From: Fodinibacter sp963833495
GTDB taxonomy: Bacteria > Actinomycetota > Actinomycetes > Actinomycetales > Dermatophilaceae
Length of the DNA: 64,000 nucleotides
NCBI GenBank assembly: GCA_963833495.1
Contig: CAWHYJ010000019.1
Span: 10,522-74,521 of the forward strand
Direction of reading: 5' to 3'
Shown here: positions 8,276 through 16,393 of the stretch, piece by piece
Layout: the number at the start of each line of letters is the position of its first letter
How positions within the stretch are numbered: the first letter of the stretch is position 1
Notes under the pieces: model-generated
The model's input: the letters and a program-made list of their open reading frames with translations, nothing else
Database searches by the model: none
What the model was told of the DNA's origin: nothing
Translations under genes and position numbers: made by a program

Positions 8276-8744
8276 GGCCGATGTCGGCCACGGTCGCGCC
8301 GGTGATCCGCACCAGGTCGGTGGGCGAGAGCCCGAGGTCGAGCCCGCGTCGCCCACCCGACACGTAGACGACGTCGAACAGCTCGGCACTCTCGTCGACG
8401 ACCGTGGGCAGGGCACGCTTCTGGCCGATGGGTGAGATCCCGCCGACCACGAACCCCGAGGACCGCTGTGCCGCAGCCGGATCTGCCATCGCGACCCGCT
8501 TGGCTCCCACTGCCGCAGCCATCGCCTTGAGGTCGAGCTGTCCCGTCACCGGCACCACTGCGACCGCGAGGCCGTCGCCGGTGTCGACGAGCAGGGTCTT
8601 GAACACCTGCTCCGGCGGCAGCCCGAGCACCTCGGCCGCCTCGAGCCCGAACGAGCGCGCCGAGGGGTTGTGCTCGTAGGTGTGCTGGGTGAACGCGACG
8701 CCCGCCGCGGTGAGTGCCACCGTGGCGGGCGTCCCGGAGGGCAT
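8271..8744 (-). CDS. ybaK: YbaK/EbsC-type Cys-tRNA(Pro) deacylase
   Basis: The 157-residue protein of the YbaK/prolyl-tRNA editing family has FTQHTYEHNPSARSFGLEAAEVLGLPPEQVFKTLLV, the conserved catalytic-site lysine in VFKTL, and FVVGGISPIGQKRALPTVVDE. It hydrolyses Cys-tRNA(Pro) mischarged by ProRS. Start ATG 8744 lies 4 bases after the kamA stop, so it is probably translated by coupling from kamA. No strong Shine-Dalgarno is seen. Confidence 0.88.
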   Translation of the reverse strand: MPSGTPATVALTAAGVAFTQHTYEHNPSARSFGLEAAEVLGLPPEQVFKTLLVDTGDGLAVAVVPVTGQLDLKAMAAAVGAKRVAMADPAAAQRSSGFVVGGISPIGQKRALPTVVDESAELFDVVYVSGGRRGLDLGLSPTDLVRITGATVADIGR

Positions 8745-8748
8745 CGGT

Positions 8749-10194
8749 TCAGGCGAGGTCGGCGACGGAGGCCGCGTGGCTGGCACCGGCACCGACGAGC
8801 GCCGCCTCGTGCACGGCATCCATGTCGTGGTTCTCGCGCCACCAGCGCTGCCCGGCCTCGTCGAGCGTGTAGATCGGGTCGTAGTAGACGTACTCGCGCG
8901 ACAGCGCCTGGTCGTCACCGGCCTCGATGGAAGTGCGATAGTGCTTGCGCCAGAACGACATTCCCCGCTCGGTGTCGTAGGTCTCGACCTGGTGCACCCA
9001 CCGCTTGCCGACGAACGGCACGTCGCACACGATGCGCGGGGTGGCGAACCCGGGCAGGTAGCCCATGATCGCGTGCTGCAGCTCCTGGGCCTCCTTGAGG
9101 GAGACGCGCCAGTGCTCGGCGAACGGGATCATGTCGCACATGTAGAAGTAGTAGGGCGTGATCAAGGCGTCGTCCTGCAGGGCGAAGCAGAGGTCGAGCA
9201 GCTCCTCGGGGGAGTCGTTGACCCCACGCATCAGCACGCCCTGGTTGCGCACGTTGCGCACCCCGGCGTCGAGCATGGCCTTGGCCGCGTCGGCGACGAG
9301 CGGCGTGACCGACTGGGTGCTGTTGACGTGGGTGTGGATGGCGACCGAGACCCCCCGCGCGCGGGCCTTGGCCGAGATGCGCGCCACGCCCTCGACGACG
9401 TCGGGCTGCAGCCAGTGCTGCGGCAGGCCCATCAGCGCCTTGGTCGCGAGCCGGATGTCGCGGATGGTATCGACCTCGAGCAGCTTGTCGAGGAACCCCT
9501 CGAGGTTCTTCCACGGCATGTTGGCCACGTCGCCGCCGGACACCACGACGTCGCGCACGCCGGGGGTGCGGTGCAGGTAGTCGAGCATCGCGGCATACCG
9601 GTCGACCGGCTTGCCGGCCAGCTTGTGCTTGGCGAACTGCGCGGTGGAGTTGCCGACGAGGTCCATCCGGGTGCAGTGGCCGCAGTACTGCGGGCACGTC
9701 GGCAGCATCTCGGCGAGCACCTTGGTGGGGTAGCGGTGGGTGAGGCCCTCGACCGCCCACATGTCGGCCTCGTGCAGGCTGTCGCGGGTGGCGAACGGGT
9801 GGCTGGGCCAGTCGGTGCGCCGGTCCGAGAACACCGGGAGCATGTAGTTGCGCACCGGGTCGGCGTAGAAGGCGTCGGTGAAGGCCGCCCCGGCACGGGG
9901 CATGGGGTCGCCGGTGGCCGGCACCATCGTGTTCATCATCTGCGGGGGGACGAGCATCGACATGGTGGCCCGCTCGGCCTGGTCGCGCTCGAGGTCGGCG
10001 TAGAAGCGGTCCTCGAGCAGGTCGCCCATGAGGGCGCGCAGCTGCCCGACGTTCTTCACGCAGTGCGCGCGCTGCCACTGGGCGTCGGCCCACTGCTCCT
10101 TGGTGACGTCATGCCACCCCGGGATGCGGGTCCAGTCGGGCTCAATCAGCTCGCGACGCCGGTAGACGTAGGGCTGGTCGATGTTCGTCGTCAT
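8749..10194 (-). CDS. kamA: lysine 2,3-aminomutase (radical SAM)
   Basis: The 481-residue protein has the radical SAM cluster motif CPQYCGHC (Cys167, Cys171, Cys174), the PLP/SAM core VRDVVVSGGDVANMPWKNLEGFLDKLLEV, and the KamA family C-terminal region with the PLP-binding lysine. It converts L-lysine to L-beta-lysine, the first step of lysine fermentation; in other contexts it makes osmolyte precursors. A TATCCT box lies 7 bases before ATG 10194. It is divergent from kdd, the next-but-one pathway enzyme, with under 90 bases between, so the two are probably co-regulated. ATG 10212 is an in-frame alternative. Confidence 0.9.
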   Translation of the reverse strand: MTTNIDQPYVYRRRELIEPDWTRIPGWHDVTKEQWADAQWQRAHCVKNVGQLRALMGDLLEDRFYADLERDQAERATMSMLVPPQMMNTMVPATGDPMPRAGAAFTDAFYADPVRNYMLPVFSDRRTDWPSHPFATRDSLHEADMWAVEGLTHRYPTKVLAEMLPTCPQYCGHCTRMDLVGNSTAQFAKHKLAGKPVDRYAAMLDYLHRTPGVRDVVVSGGDVANMPWKNLEGFLDKLLEVDTIRDIRLATKALMGLPQHWLQPDVVEGVARISAKARARGVSVAIHTHVNSTQSVTPLVADAAKAMLDAGVRNVRNQGVLMRGVNDSPEELLDLCFALQDDALITPYYFYMCDMIPFAEHWRVSLKEAQELQHAIMGYLPGFATPRIVCDVPFVGKRWVHQVETYDTERGMSFWRKHYRTSIEAGDDQALSREYVYYDPIYTLDEAGQRWWRENHDMDAVHEAALVGAGASHAASVADLA

Positions 10195-10281
10195 GCGTGG
10201 CAGGATACGCAATGGATGACGCCCGCGTCACGTTCTGACCGCAAATACTGCGGTGTCGTGTCGGATGACGAGGAGATTCTT

Positions 10282-11334
10282 GTGCGCACCACCCCGTCCT
10301 CACCGGTCGGCCTGCACCGGGTGACCGACCCCGCCGGGGCAGCGCTGCCCCAGGCCGCGCGGACGATCGACCCGTCGCCCGAGCTCTGGCCCGACGAGGT
10401 GTTGATCGCCGTCGAGACGCTCAACCTCGACGCGGCGTCGTACCGTCAGCTGTCCGAGAAGCACGGCGGCGACGGGGATGCCGTGCGCGCCGAGGTGCTC
10501 GACATCGTCGCCACCCGCGGCAAGATGCAGAACCCGGTCACCGGCTCGGGCGGCATGCTCATCGGCACCGTTGCCGAGGTGGGTCCCGACTCGCCGCTGG
10601 GGCTGGAGGTCGGCGACCGGGTGGCCACCCTCGTCTCGCTCTCGCTGACGCCCCTGACGATCACCGACGGGCTGGCCCGGTGGGACGGTCGCTCCGAGCG
10701 GGTCCCCGCGCAGGGCACCGCGGTCCTCTTCGGCCGCTCCATCGCCGCCCGCCTGCCCGAGGACCTCTCGCCCGACCTGGCCCTGATGGTCATGGACGTC
10801 TGTGGTGCTCCCGCCCTGGTCGCGCGGGTGGTGGGGGAGTACGCCTCGCGTGGGGTCGCGCCGACCGTGGCCGTGCTCGGCGGCGCCGGCAAGTCCGGCT
10901 CGCTGTCGCTGGCCGCGGCCCGCGACTCCGGGGCGGCACGCTGCATCGGGGTCGTGCCGGTCGAGCGTGAGGCCGAGCAACTGCGCGCGAGCGGCCTGGC
11001 CGATGCCGTGGTCGTCGCCGACGCCCGTTCACCGCTCGGCCTGTCCGACGCCGTGGCGGCCGCGGGTGGCCCGGCCGACGTCACCGTGGTCTGCGTCGAC
11101 GTGCCCGGGTGCGAGCAGCCGGCGATCCTTGCCACCGCCCAGGGCGGCACGATCATCTACTTCTCGATGGCCACCAGCTTCTCGGCCGCGGCGCTCGGTG
11201 CCGAAGGCCTGGCCGCCGACGTGCGGATGCTGGTCGGCAACGGCTACGTGCCCGGCCACGCCGACCTCGCGCTCGACCTGCTGCGCCGCACCCCGACCGT
11301 GCGGGCCCTGTTCGAGGCCCGGCTGGCCGACTGA
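10282..11334 (+). CDS. kdd: L-erythro-3,5-diaminohexanoate dehydrogenase
   Basis: The 350-residue protein begins GLHRVTDPAGAALPQAA near its N-terminus, the Kdd hallmark. It has EVLIAVETLNLDAASYRQL and an NAD-binding Rossmann segment VAVLGGAGKSGSLSLAAARDSG. It oxidises 3,5-diaminohexanoate to 5-amino-3-oxohexanoate with NAD+. GTG 10282 is preferred because GAGGAG sits 6 bases upstream. GTG 10258 (after TACTGC) is an in-frame alternative that adds eight residues. It is divergent from kamA. The cleavage enzyme Kce, which normally follows, is not here. Confidence 0.88.
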   Translation: MRTTPSSPVGLHRVTDPAGAALPQAARTIDPSPELWPDEVLIAVETLNLDAASYRQLSEKHGGDGDAVRAEVLDIVATRGKMQNPVTGSGGMLIGTVAEVGPDSPLGLEVGDRVATLVSLSLTPLTITDGLARWDGRSERVPAQGTAVLFGRSIAARLPEDLSPDLALMVMDVCGAPALVARVVGEYASRGVAPTVAVLGGAGKSGSLSLAAARDSGAARCIGVVPVEREAEQLRASGLADAVVVADARSPLGLSDAVAAAGGPADVTVVCVDVPGCEQPAILATAQGGTIIYFSMATSFSAAALGAEGLAADVRMLVGNGYVPGHADLALDLLRRTPTVRALFEARLAD

Positions 11335-11356
11335 CGGCGATACCGGGCGGCTCCTT

Positions 11357-11371
11357 CACCCGCTGCGGGTG
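11357..11371 (+). terminator. small hairpin after kdd
   Basis: CACCCG and CGGGTG form a perfect 6-bp stem with a CTG loop 22 bases after the kdd stop, without a T tract. A weak intrinsic terminator is possible. Confidence 0.3.
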
Positions 11372-11445
11372 ACGCAGCCGGCATCCGCCGGAATTAGCGT
11401 CGAGGGGCTCGACACGTCCAGCTTCGCGCCGCTCAGGAAGCCACC

Positions 11446-11946
11446 ATGACCCGCACCTTCACCCGATCGCTCGCCCCGGCCGCCGCCCTCGCCCTCGCGC
11501 TGCTGGCCGGGGGATGTTCCTCCAGCGACTCGACCGACGCGCCCACGGCCGGAGCGGCAGCGTCGAGCGCCGCCGGGGCAGCCTCGCAGGCCCTGTGCAG
11601 CAGCTTCGCCAGCCTGAAGACCAACGCCGCGGACCTGGTGGCGACCAAGGTCGACGCCAGCGGCACCCCGGAGCAGCTGCAGCAGCAGGCCGACGAGCTG
11701 GCGGGCAAGGCGGACAAGGTCCGTGACGACCTCCAGACGCTGATGAGGGAGTCGAACGGCGGCCCGGCGGCTGCCGTGATCGGAGCCCTCAACCAGAAGG
11801 CCGACGCCCTCAAGGCGAAGCTCACCGAGGACAAGGCCAAGGCACAGGAGGACCTCGGCGCCGACATCACGGCCGCCCAGCAGGACATCCAGACGGCCAT
11901 GGAATCCGTGACCGCAGCCGTCGGCAAGCTGTGCCCCAACAACTGA
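11446..11946 (+). CDS. small secreted lipoprotein with coiled-coil-like repeats
   Basis: The 166-residue protein has a type II signal peptide with lipobox LLAGGC (Cys about residue 24), a Ser/Ala-rich linker, and a helical body with regular Lys/Glu/Asp-rich heptads (QQADELAGKADKVRDDLQTLM; NQKADALKAKLTEDKAKAQEDL). Two Cys residues flank the body (QALCSSF and KLCPNN) and may form a disulfide. AGGAAG lies 6 bases before ATG. No function is recognised. GTCGAG-GGG-CTCGAC at 11399-11413 upstream is a perfect short hairpin or operator. Confidence 0.8.
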   Translation: MTRTFTRSLAPAAALALALLAGGCSSSDSTDAPTAGAAASSAAGAASQALCSSFASLKTNAADLVATKVDASGTPEQLQQQADELAGKADKVRDDLQTLMRESNGGPAAAVIGALNQKADALKAKLTEDKAKAQEDLGADITAAQQDIQTAMESVTAAVGKLCPNN

Positions 11947-12034
11947 CCCACCCGGGCGGCCGCCGGTCGACCGCATCCACCTGACACACCCACCGCGGCA
12001 CCAGGCCGTGCGACCACCACCGAAGGGAACACCC

Positions 12035-12631
12035 ATGTCCGAAGACACCACCAAGCCGACCGCCGAGGTCACCGACGTCACCACCGACGAGGCACCGGAG
12101 CTCACCGCAGAGGTCGCCGCCGTCAGCGACGGCGCGCACACCCTGTTCATCGCGGACTTCAACGACACCGCCGCGGCCCATGAGGCCTACCAGGCGCTGA
12201 AGTCGATCGAGGACGGCCGTCACTTCGCCATCGACGGCGTCATCGTCGTCCACCGCGACGCCGACGGGAAGCTGGAGGTCGAGAAGGCCACTGACCACTC
12301 CACCAAGAAGGGCCTGAAGTGGGGCGTGGTCGGCGGTGCGGTCCTCGGCTTGGTCTTCCCGCCGTCGATCATCGGCAGTGCCGCCGCCCTGGGTGCGGGC
12401 GGAGCCGCGCTCGGCAAGGTGCACCAGCTGCACGACAAGCACGGGCTCGAGAAGGACCTCTCCGATGCGGTGGCCCCCGGCCACTCCGGCATCGTGGCCC
12501 TGGTGTCGGACCCCGGTGCGGTCGAGATCCGTGAAGCCCTCGCGAAGGCCAACGGCATCGTCGAGCACGCGGTCAACGACGTCGTGGCGAAGGACATCCA
12601 CGCGATCGCCGACGAGGTCGAGCAGAGCTGA
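12035..12631 (+). CDS. DUF1269-family protein with glycine-zipper hydrophobic segment
   Basis: The 198-residue protein has an acidic Thr-rich N-terminus, then the DUF1269 core: LFIADFNDTAAAHEAYQAL, FAIDGVIVVHRDADGKLEV, and a hydrophobic Gly/Ala-rich stretch (GVVGGAVLGLVFPPSIIGSAAALGAGGAALG) that may insert in or lie along the membrane. LALVSDP-like segments follow. ATG 12035 is preceded by GAAGGGA 7 bases upstream. Function is unknown; relatives are often stress-associated. It ends just before a strong hairpin. Confidence 0.8.
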   Translation: MSEDTTKPTAEVTDVTTDEAPELTAEVAAVSDGAHTLFIADFNDTAAAHEAYQALKSIEDGRHFAIDGVIVVHRDADGKLEVEKATDHSTKKGLKWGVVGGAVLGLVFPPSIIGSAAALGAGGAALGKVHQLHDKHGLEKDLSDAVAPGHSGIVALVSDPGAVEIREALAKANGIVEHAVNDVVAKDIHAIADEVEQS

Positions 12632-12639
12632 CCCACCGC

Positions 12640-12681
12640 CGGCGACGGCCCGGTCCCCTCGAGGGGACCGGGCCGTCGCCG
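12640..12681 (+). terminator. perfect 21-bp-arm hairpin terminator after the DUF1269 gene
   Basis: The stretch is a perfect palindrome of 42 bp (arms 12640-12660 and 12661-12681) starting 8 bases after the DUF1269 stop. It has no T tract, as is common for intrinsic terminators of high-GC actinobacteria. It separates the DUF1269 gene from pta-ackA. Confidence 0.75.
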
Positions 12682-12827
12682 TGTCACCCCGCGGTTCTGA
12701 CGTGGGGCCCACGCGGCCGGACAGTCTGCTCAGGTGGACCGGAGTTGCCTCCTCCAGCGTGGCGGAGTTGGGTTGGGGCCATGAGCTCGCCCAGCGTCAC
12801 GGCATCCCACTGCACGAAGCCACGCCG

Positions 12828-14894
12828 GTGAGGGGCATCTACCTCGCCGGCACCGAGGCACGGTCGGGCAAGTCGGCCGTCGCCGTGGGGCTGGTCGCGA
12901 GGCTGGCCCGGCGGCACGCCAAGGTCGGCGTGTTCCGGCCGATCGTGCGTGGCGGCGGCCCCGACGAGCTGCTGCGCGTGCTCCTGCAGGAGGCGCCGAC
13001 CGACCTGACCGTCGACGAGGCGTGGGGTGTCACCCACCACGCGCTGCACGCCGACCCCGCCGCGGCCTTCGGCACCGTCGTCGACAGGTACCACGAGATC
13101 GCCCAGCGACATGACGTCGTCCTGGTCGTGGGGTCCGACTACACCGACGTCGTCGCGCCGACCGAGTTCGCGACGAATGCCAGGATCGCCGCCGACCTCG
13201 GCACGCCCCTCGTGCTGGTCGAGCCGGCCCGTGATCGGGACCTGCGGGAGCTGGCGGCGAGCGCGTCGGCCACGGTGGCCGCGGCCCGGGCCAACCACGC
13301 ACACGTCGCCGGCCTGGTGCTCAACCAGGTGGCCGACGACCAGCGGGAGGACCTGGTCGCCGCCGTGCGCGGCCGGCTCGGCGCCGTGCCGGTCTGGTCG
13401 CTGCCCGAGGCCCCGCTGCTGCGTGCCCCGACCGTGGCCGACCTCGTGTCGGCGTGCGACGGCACCCTCGTTCACGGGGATGCCGAGCTGCTCGACCGCG
13501 AGAGCCTGGGCCTGGTCGTGGCGGCGATGTCGATGCCGCACGTCATCGACCGGCTCTTCGAGGGCGCCACGGTGATCGTCCCCGGCGACCGCGACGACGT
13601 CGTGCTCGGCGTGCTGCTCGCCCACAACGCGCGAACCCTGCCCACGTTGTCGGGGGTGGTGCTCAACGGCGGGTTCCAGCTCTCGCCGCAGGTCGATCGG
13701 CTGATCGCCGGCCTGGAGGTGCGGCTCCCGATCGTGTCGGCCCAGCAGGGCACCATGGCCGTCGCGTCCGCGCTCTACCGGATCGAGGGGCGGATCACGG
13801 CTGAGTCGGCCCGCAAGATCCGGGCGGCGGTCGCGCTGCTCGACCAGGCCGACGACGCAGACCTCGACGCCCTGCTGGGCGAAGGGGTCGGTGCGGCCGA
13901 GGGAGCCGTCACGCCACTGATGTTCGAGCACGACCTCGTCGAGCGGGCCCGGGCCTCGGGTGCCCACATCGTGTTGCCCGAGGGTGCCGAGGAGCGGATC
14001 CTGCGGGCGGCCGACCAGGTGCTCTCGCGCGGCATCGCCCGCCTCACGCTCCTCGGCGACGAGGGCGAGATCCGGGCCAGCGCGCGCCAGCTCGGCGTCG
14101 ACATCGAGCAGGCGGCCGTGGTCGACCCGGCGACCAGCTCCTGGCGCGAGCAGTTCTCGGTCGAGTACGCAGCGATGCGGGCGCACAAGGGTGTCACCCC
14201 GGAGCTCGCCTACGACCGGGTCGTCGACCCGTCCTACTTCGGCACGATGATGGTGCACGCGGGCCTGGCCGACGGCATGGTCTCCGGCTGCATCACGACC
14301 ACCGCGCACACGATCCGGCCGGCGCTCGAGGTGGTGCGCACGGCTCCGGGTGTCTCGGTCGTCTCCAGCGTGTTCATCATGTGCCTGGCCGACCGGGTGC
14401 TGGTCTACGGCGACTGTGCCGTGAACCCGGATCCCACCGCCGAGCAGCTCGCCGACATCGCGATCTCATCGGCCGCCACGGCCGCCCGGTTCGGCATCGA
14501 GCCGCGGGTCGCGATGTTGTCGTACTCCACGGGCTCGTCCGGCTCGGGCGCCGACGTCGAGAAGGTGCGCGAGGCAACGGCGCTGGTCCGCGAGCGTGCG
14601 CCCGAGCTGCTCGTCGAGGGTCCGATCCAGTACGACGCCGCCGTCGACCCGCGGGTCGCCCGGGCCAAGCTGGATCACAGTGCCGTGGCAGGGCGGGCGA
14701 CGGTGCTCGTCTTCCCGGACCTGAACACCGGCAACAACACCTACAAGGCGGTGCAGCGCAGTGCCGACGCGGTGGCGATCGGCCCGGTGCTGCAGGGCCT
14801 GAACAAGCCGGTCAACGACCTCTCGCGAGGTGCCCTGGTGCGTGACATCGTCAACACGGTGGCCATCACGGCGGTTCAGGGCGGCCCGGCATGA
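12828..14894 (+). CDS. pta: phosphate acetyltransferase (long form with P-loop and DRTGG domains)
   Basis: The 688-residue protein has an N-terminal CobQ/BioD-like P-loop region (GIYLAGTEARSGKSAVAVGLV), a central DRTGG-type domain (about residues 210-330), and a C-terminal PTA_PTB catalytic domain (MFEHDLVERARASGAHIVLPEGAEERIL; MMVHAGLADGMVSGC; FPDLNTGNNTYKAVQRS). It interconverts acetyl-CoA and acetyl phosphate. GTG 12828 gives the usual N-terminus just before the P-loop; the in-frame GTG near 12760 would add a poorly conserved lead. It overlaps ackA by ATGA, so it is translationally coupled. Confidence 0.92.
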   Translation: MRGIYLAGTEARSGKSAVAVGLVARLARRHAKVGVFRPIVRGGGPDELLRVLLQEAPTDLTVDEAWGVTHHALHADPAAAFGTVVDRYHEIAQRHDVVLVVGSDYTDVVAPTEFATNARIAADLGTPLVLVEPARDRDLRELAASASATVAAARANHAHVAGLVLNQVADDQREDLVAAVRGRLGAVPVWSLPEAPLLRAPTVADLVSACDGTLVHGDAELLDRESLGLVVAAMSMPHVIDRLFEGATVIVPGDRDDVVLGVLLAHNARTLPTLSGVVLNGGFQLSPQVDRLIAGLEVRLPIVSAQQGTMAVASALYRIEGRITAESARKIRAAVALLDQADDADLDALLGEGVGAAEGAVTPLMFEHDLVERARASGAHIVLPEGAEERILRAADQVLSRGIARLTLLGDEGEIRASARQLGVDIEQAAVVDPATSSWREQFSVEYAAMRAHKGVTPELAYDRVVDPSYFGTMMVHAGLADGMVSGCITTTAHTIRPALEVVRTAPGVSVVSSVFIMCLADRVLVYGDCAVNPDPTAEQLADIAISSAATAARFGIEPRVAMLSYSTGSSGSGADVEKVREATALVRERAPELLVEGPIQYDAAVDPRVARAKLDHSAVAGRATVLVFPDLNTGNNTYKAVQRSADAVAIGPVLQGLNKPVNDLSRGALVRDIVNTVAITAVQGGPA

Positions 14895-16096
14895 GCGCCC
14901 ACCCGCACGTCCTCGTCGTCAACGCGGGGTCCTCGTCGCTCAAGTACCAGCTGCTCGACGCCACGAGCGGGGTGACCGTCGCGGTGGGCCTGGTGTCGGA
15001 GATCGGCGGGGCGAGCCGGCACCGCCACGAGGCTGGTGGGCAGCGTCACGAGAGCGACCTCGACTGCCCTGACCACGGGGCCGCGTTCGCGGCCGCCCGC
15101 GCCGCCCTCGCGGAGCACGGTCCGGGGGTCGACGACGACGCCCTCGTCGCGGTGGGTCACCGCGTCGTGCACGGCGGTCGCCGCTTCACCGAGCCGGTCG
15201 TGGTCGACGACGAGGTCGTCGCGGCCCTGCGGACCCTCTCGCCGCTCGCCCCGTTGCACAACCCCGCCAACATCGAGGGGATCGTGCGGGCGCAGGCGGC
15301 GTTCCCCGGCATCCCGCACGTCGCGGTGTTCGACACCGGTTTCCACCGCACGCTGCCGCCAGAGGCGTACACGTATGCCGTGCCGGCAGCGTGGCGCGAC
15401 GAGCACCACGTACGGCGCTACGGCTTCCACGGCAGCTCCTACGCGTGGGTGTCGCGGCGAACCGCGGCGCTGCTGGGCCGGCCGCTCGAAGAGGTGCGGA
15501 TGGTGGTGCTCCACCTCGGCAACGGGGCCAGTGCGTGCGCCGTCGACGGCGGCCGCAGCGTCGACACCTCGATGGGGCTGTCACCGGCCGAGGGGTTGGT
15601 CATGGGCACTCGTTCGGGCGACGTCGACCCGGCGCTCGGCGGCTACCTGGCCAGGGTGCTCGGGCTGTCGGCGCAGGACTACGACCGGGCGCTCAACCGG
15701 GAGAGCGGGCTGCTGGGTCTGGCGGGGGTCTCCGACTTCCGCTCCCTGGCGGAGCGACGCGAGACGGGTGATGTCGAGGCGGGGCTCGCCTTCGACGTGA
15801 CCGTGCACCGCATCCGCAAGTACGTGGGCGCGTATGCCGCGGTGTTGGGCCGCCTCGACGCCATCGCCTTCACCGGTGGGATCGGTGAGCACAGCCCCGT
15901 GCTGCGGGCTGCCGTTGTGGACGGGTTGGGCGTGCTGGGGCTGCGGCTCGATGCTGCGGCCAACGCGGAGGGGCCGGCGGAGCGTCGGGTGTCCGCGGAG
16001 GACAGCTCTGCGCAGGTGTGGGTCGTGCCGACCGACGAGGAGCGCGAGATCGGCCGGGCCGCGCTCATGGTCACCGGTGTGCCGAACGCGCTCTGA
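14891..16096 (+). CDS. ackA: acetate kinase
   Basis: The 401-residue ASKHA-fold kinase has all family signatures: VLVVNAGSSSLKYQLLD, VGHRVVHGG, FDTGFHRTLPP, RRYGFHGSSYAWVS, LHLGNGASACAV with TSMGLSPAEGLVMGTRSGD, and FTGGIGEHSPVLR. It converts acetyl phosphate and ADP to acetate and ATP. Together with pta it forms the fermentative ATP-yielding branch, relevant to the lysine-degradation genes on both sides. Confidence 0.95.
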   Translation: MSAHPHVLVVNAGSSSLKYQLLDATSGVTVAVGLVSEIGGASRHRHEAGGQRHESDLDCPDHGAAFAAARAALAEHGPGVDDDALVAVGHRVVHGGRRFTEPVVVDDEVVAALRTLSPLAPLHNPANIEGIVRAQAAFPGIPHVAVFDTGFHRTLPPEAYTYAVPAAWRDEHHVRRYGFHGSSYAWVSRRTAALLGRPLEEVRMVVLHLGNGASACAVDGGRSVDTSMGLSPAEGLVMGTRSGDVDPALGGYLARVLGLSAQDYDRALNRESGLLGLAGVSDFRSLAERRETGDVEAGLAFDVTVHRIRKYVGAYAAVLGRLDAIAFTGGIGEHSPVLRAAVVDGLGVLGLRLDAAANAEGPAERRVSAEDSSAQVWVVPTDEEREIGRAALMVTGVPNAL

Positions 16097-16393
16097 GCGC
16101 CGGTCGGGAAGGTGGGCTCCGTCGCGAATTCGGTTGTCCACGACTGTGTTGGAGTCTGCGCATCGGCGGCGCGTCTCGGGACTGTGGTCGGCCTGGGTGG
16201 TGCCGCCGCCTCGATCGGCGACCGCGACGGGGTGACGGCGTTGGAGCATGCGGAGCGGCTCGGGTTCCGGGAGGCCCTTGGCTCTCATGGTCGCTCGGAT
16301 CTGGTTGTCCACAGGCGGCATTCGGGTTGGTGGCTGTCCACAGGTGGCGGTCACGGCCGGGTGCCTATTGGTGGACATGCGTACGATTACTGC
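16097..16393 (+). other. intergenic region with DnaA-box-like pair
   Basis: No gene is seen. TTGTCCACAGG at 16305-16315 and CTGTCCACAGG at 16334-16344 are 29 bp apart in the same orientation. A related TTGTCCACG lies near 16135. The first matches the actinobacterial DnaA box TTGTCCACA. A TACGAT box at 16382-16387 promotes the following gene. Confidence 0.45.
16382..16387 (+). promoter_or_regulatory. -10 box TACGAT of a leaderless transcript
   Basis: TACGAT is followed by 6 bases and then ATG 16394, and decides the start of the DUF222-HNH gene. Confidence 0.45.

Noticed and set aside
8680..11334. A very long plus-strand open frame covering kamA antisense and running into kdd
   Set aside because: The 5' two thirds is the complement of the well-supported kamA; only the kdd part has family motifs.
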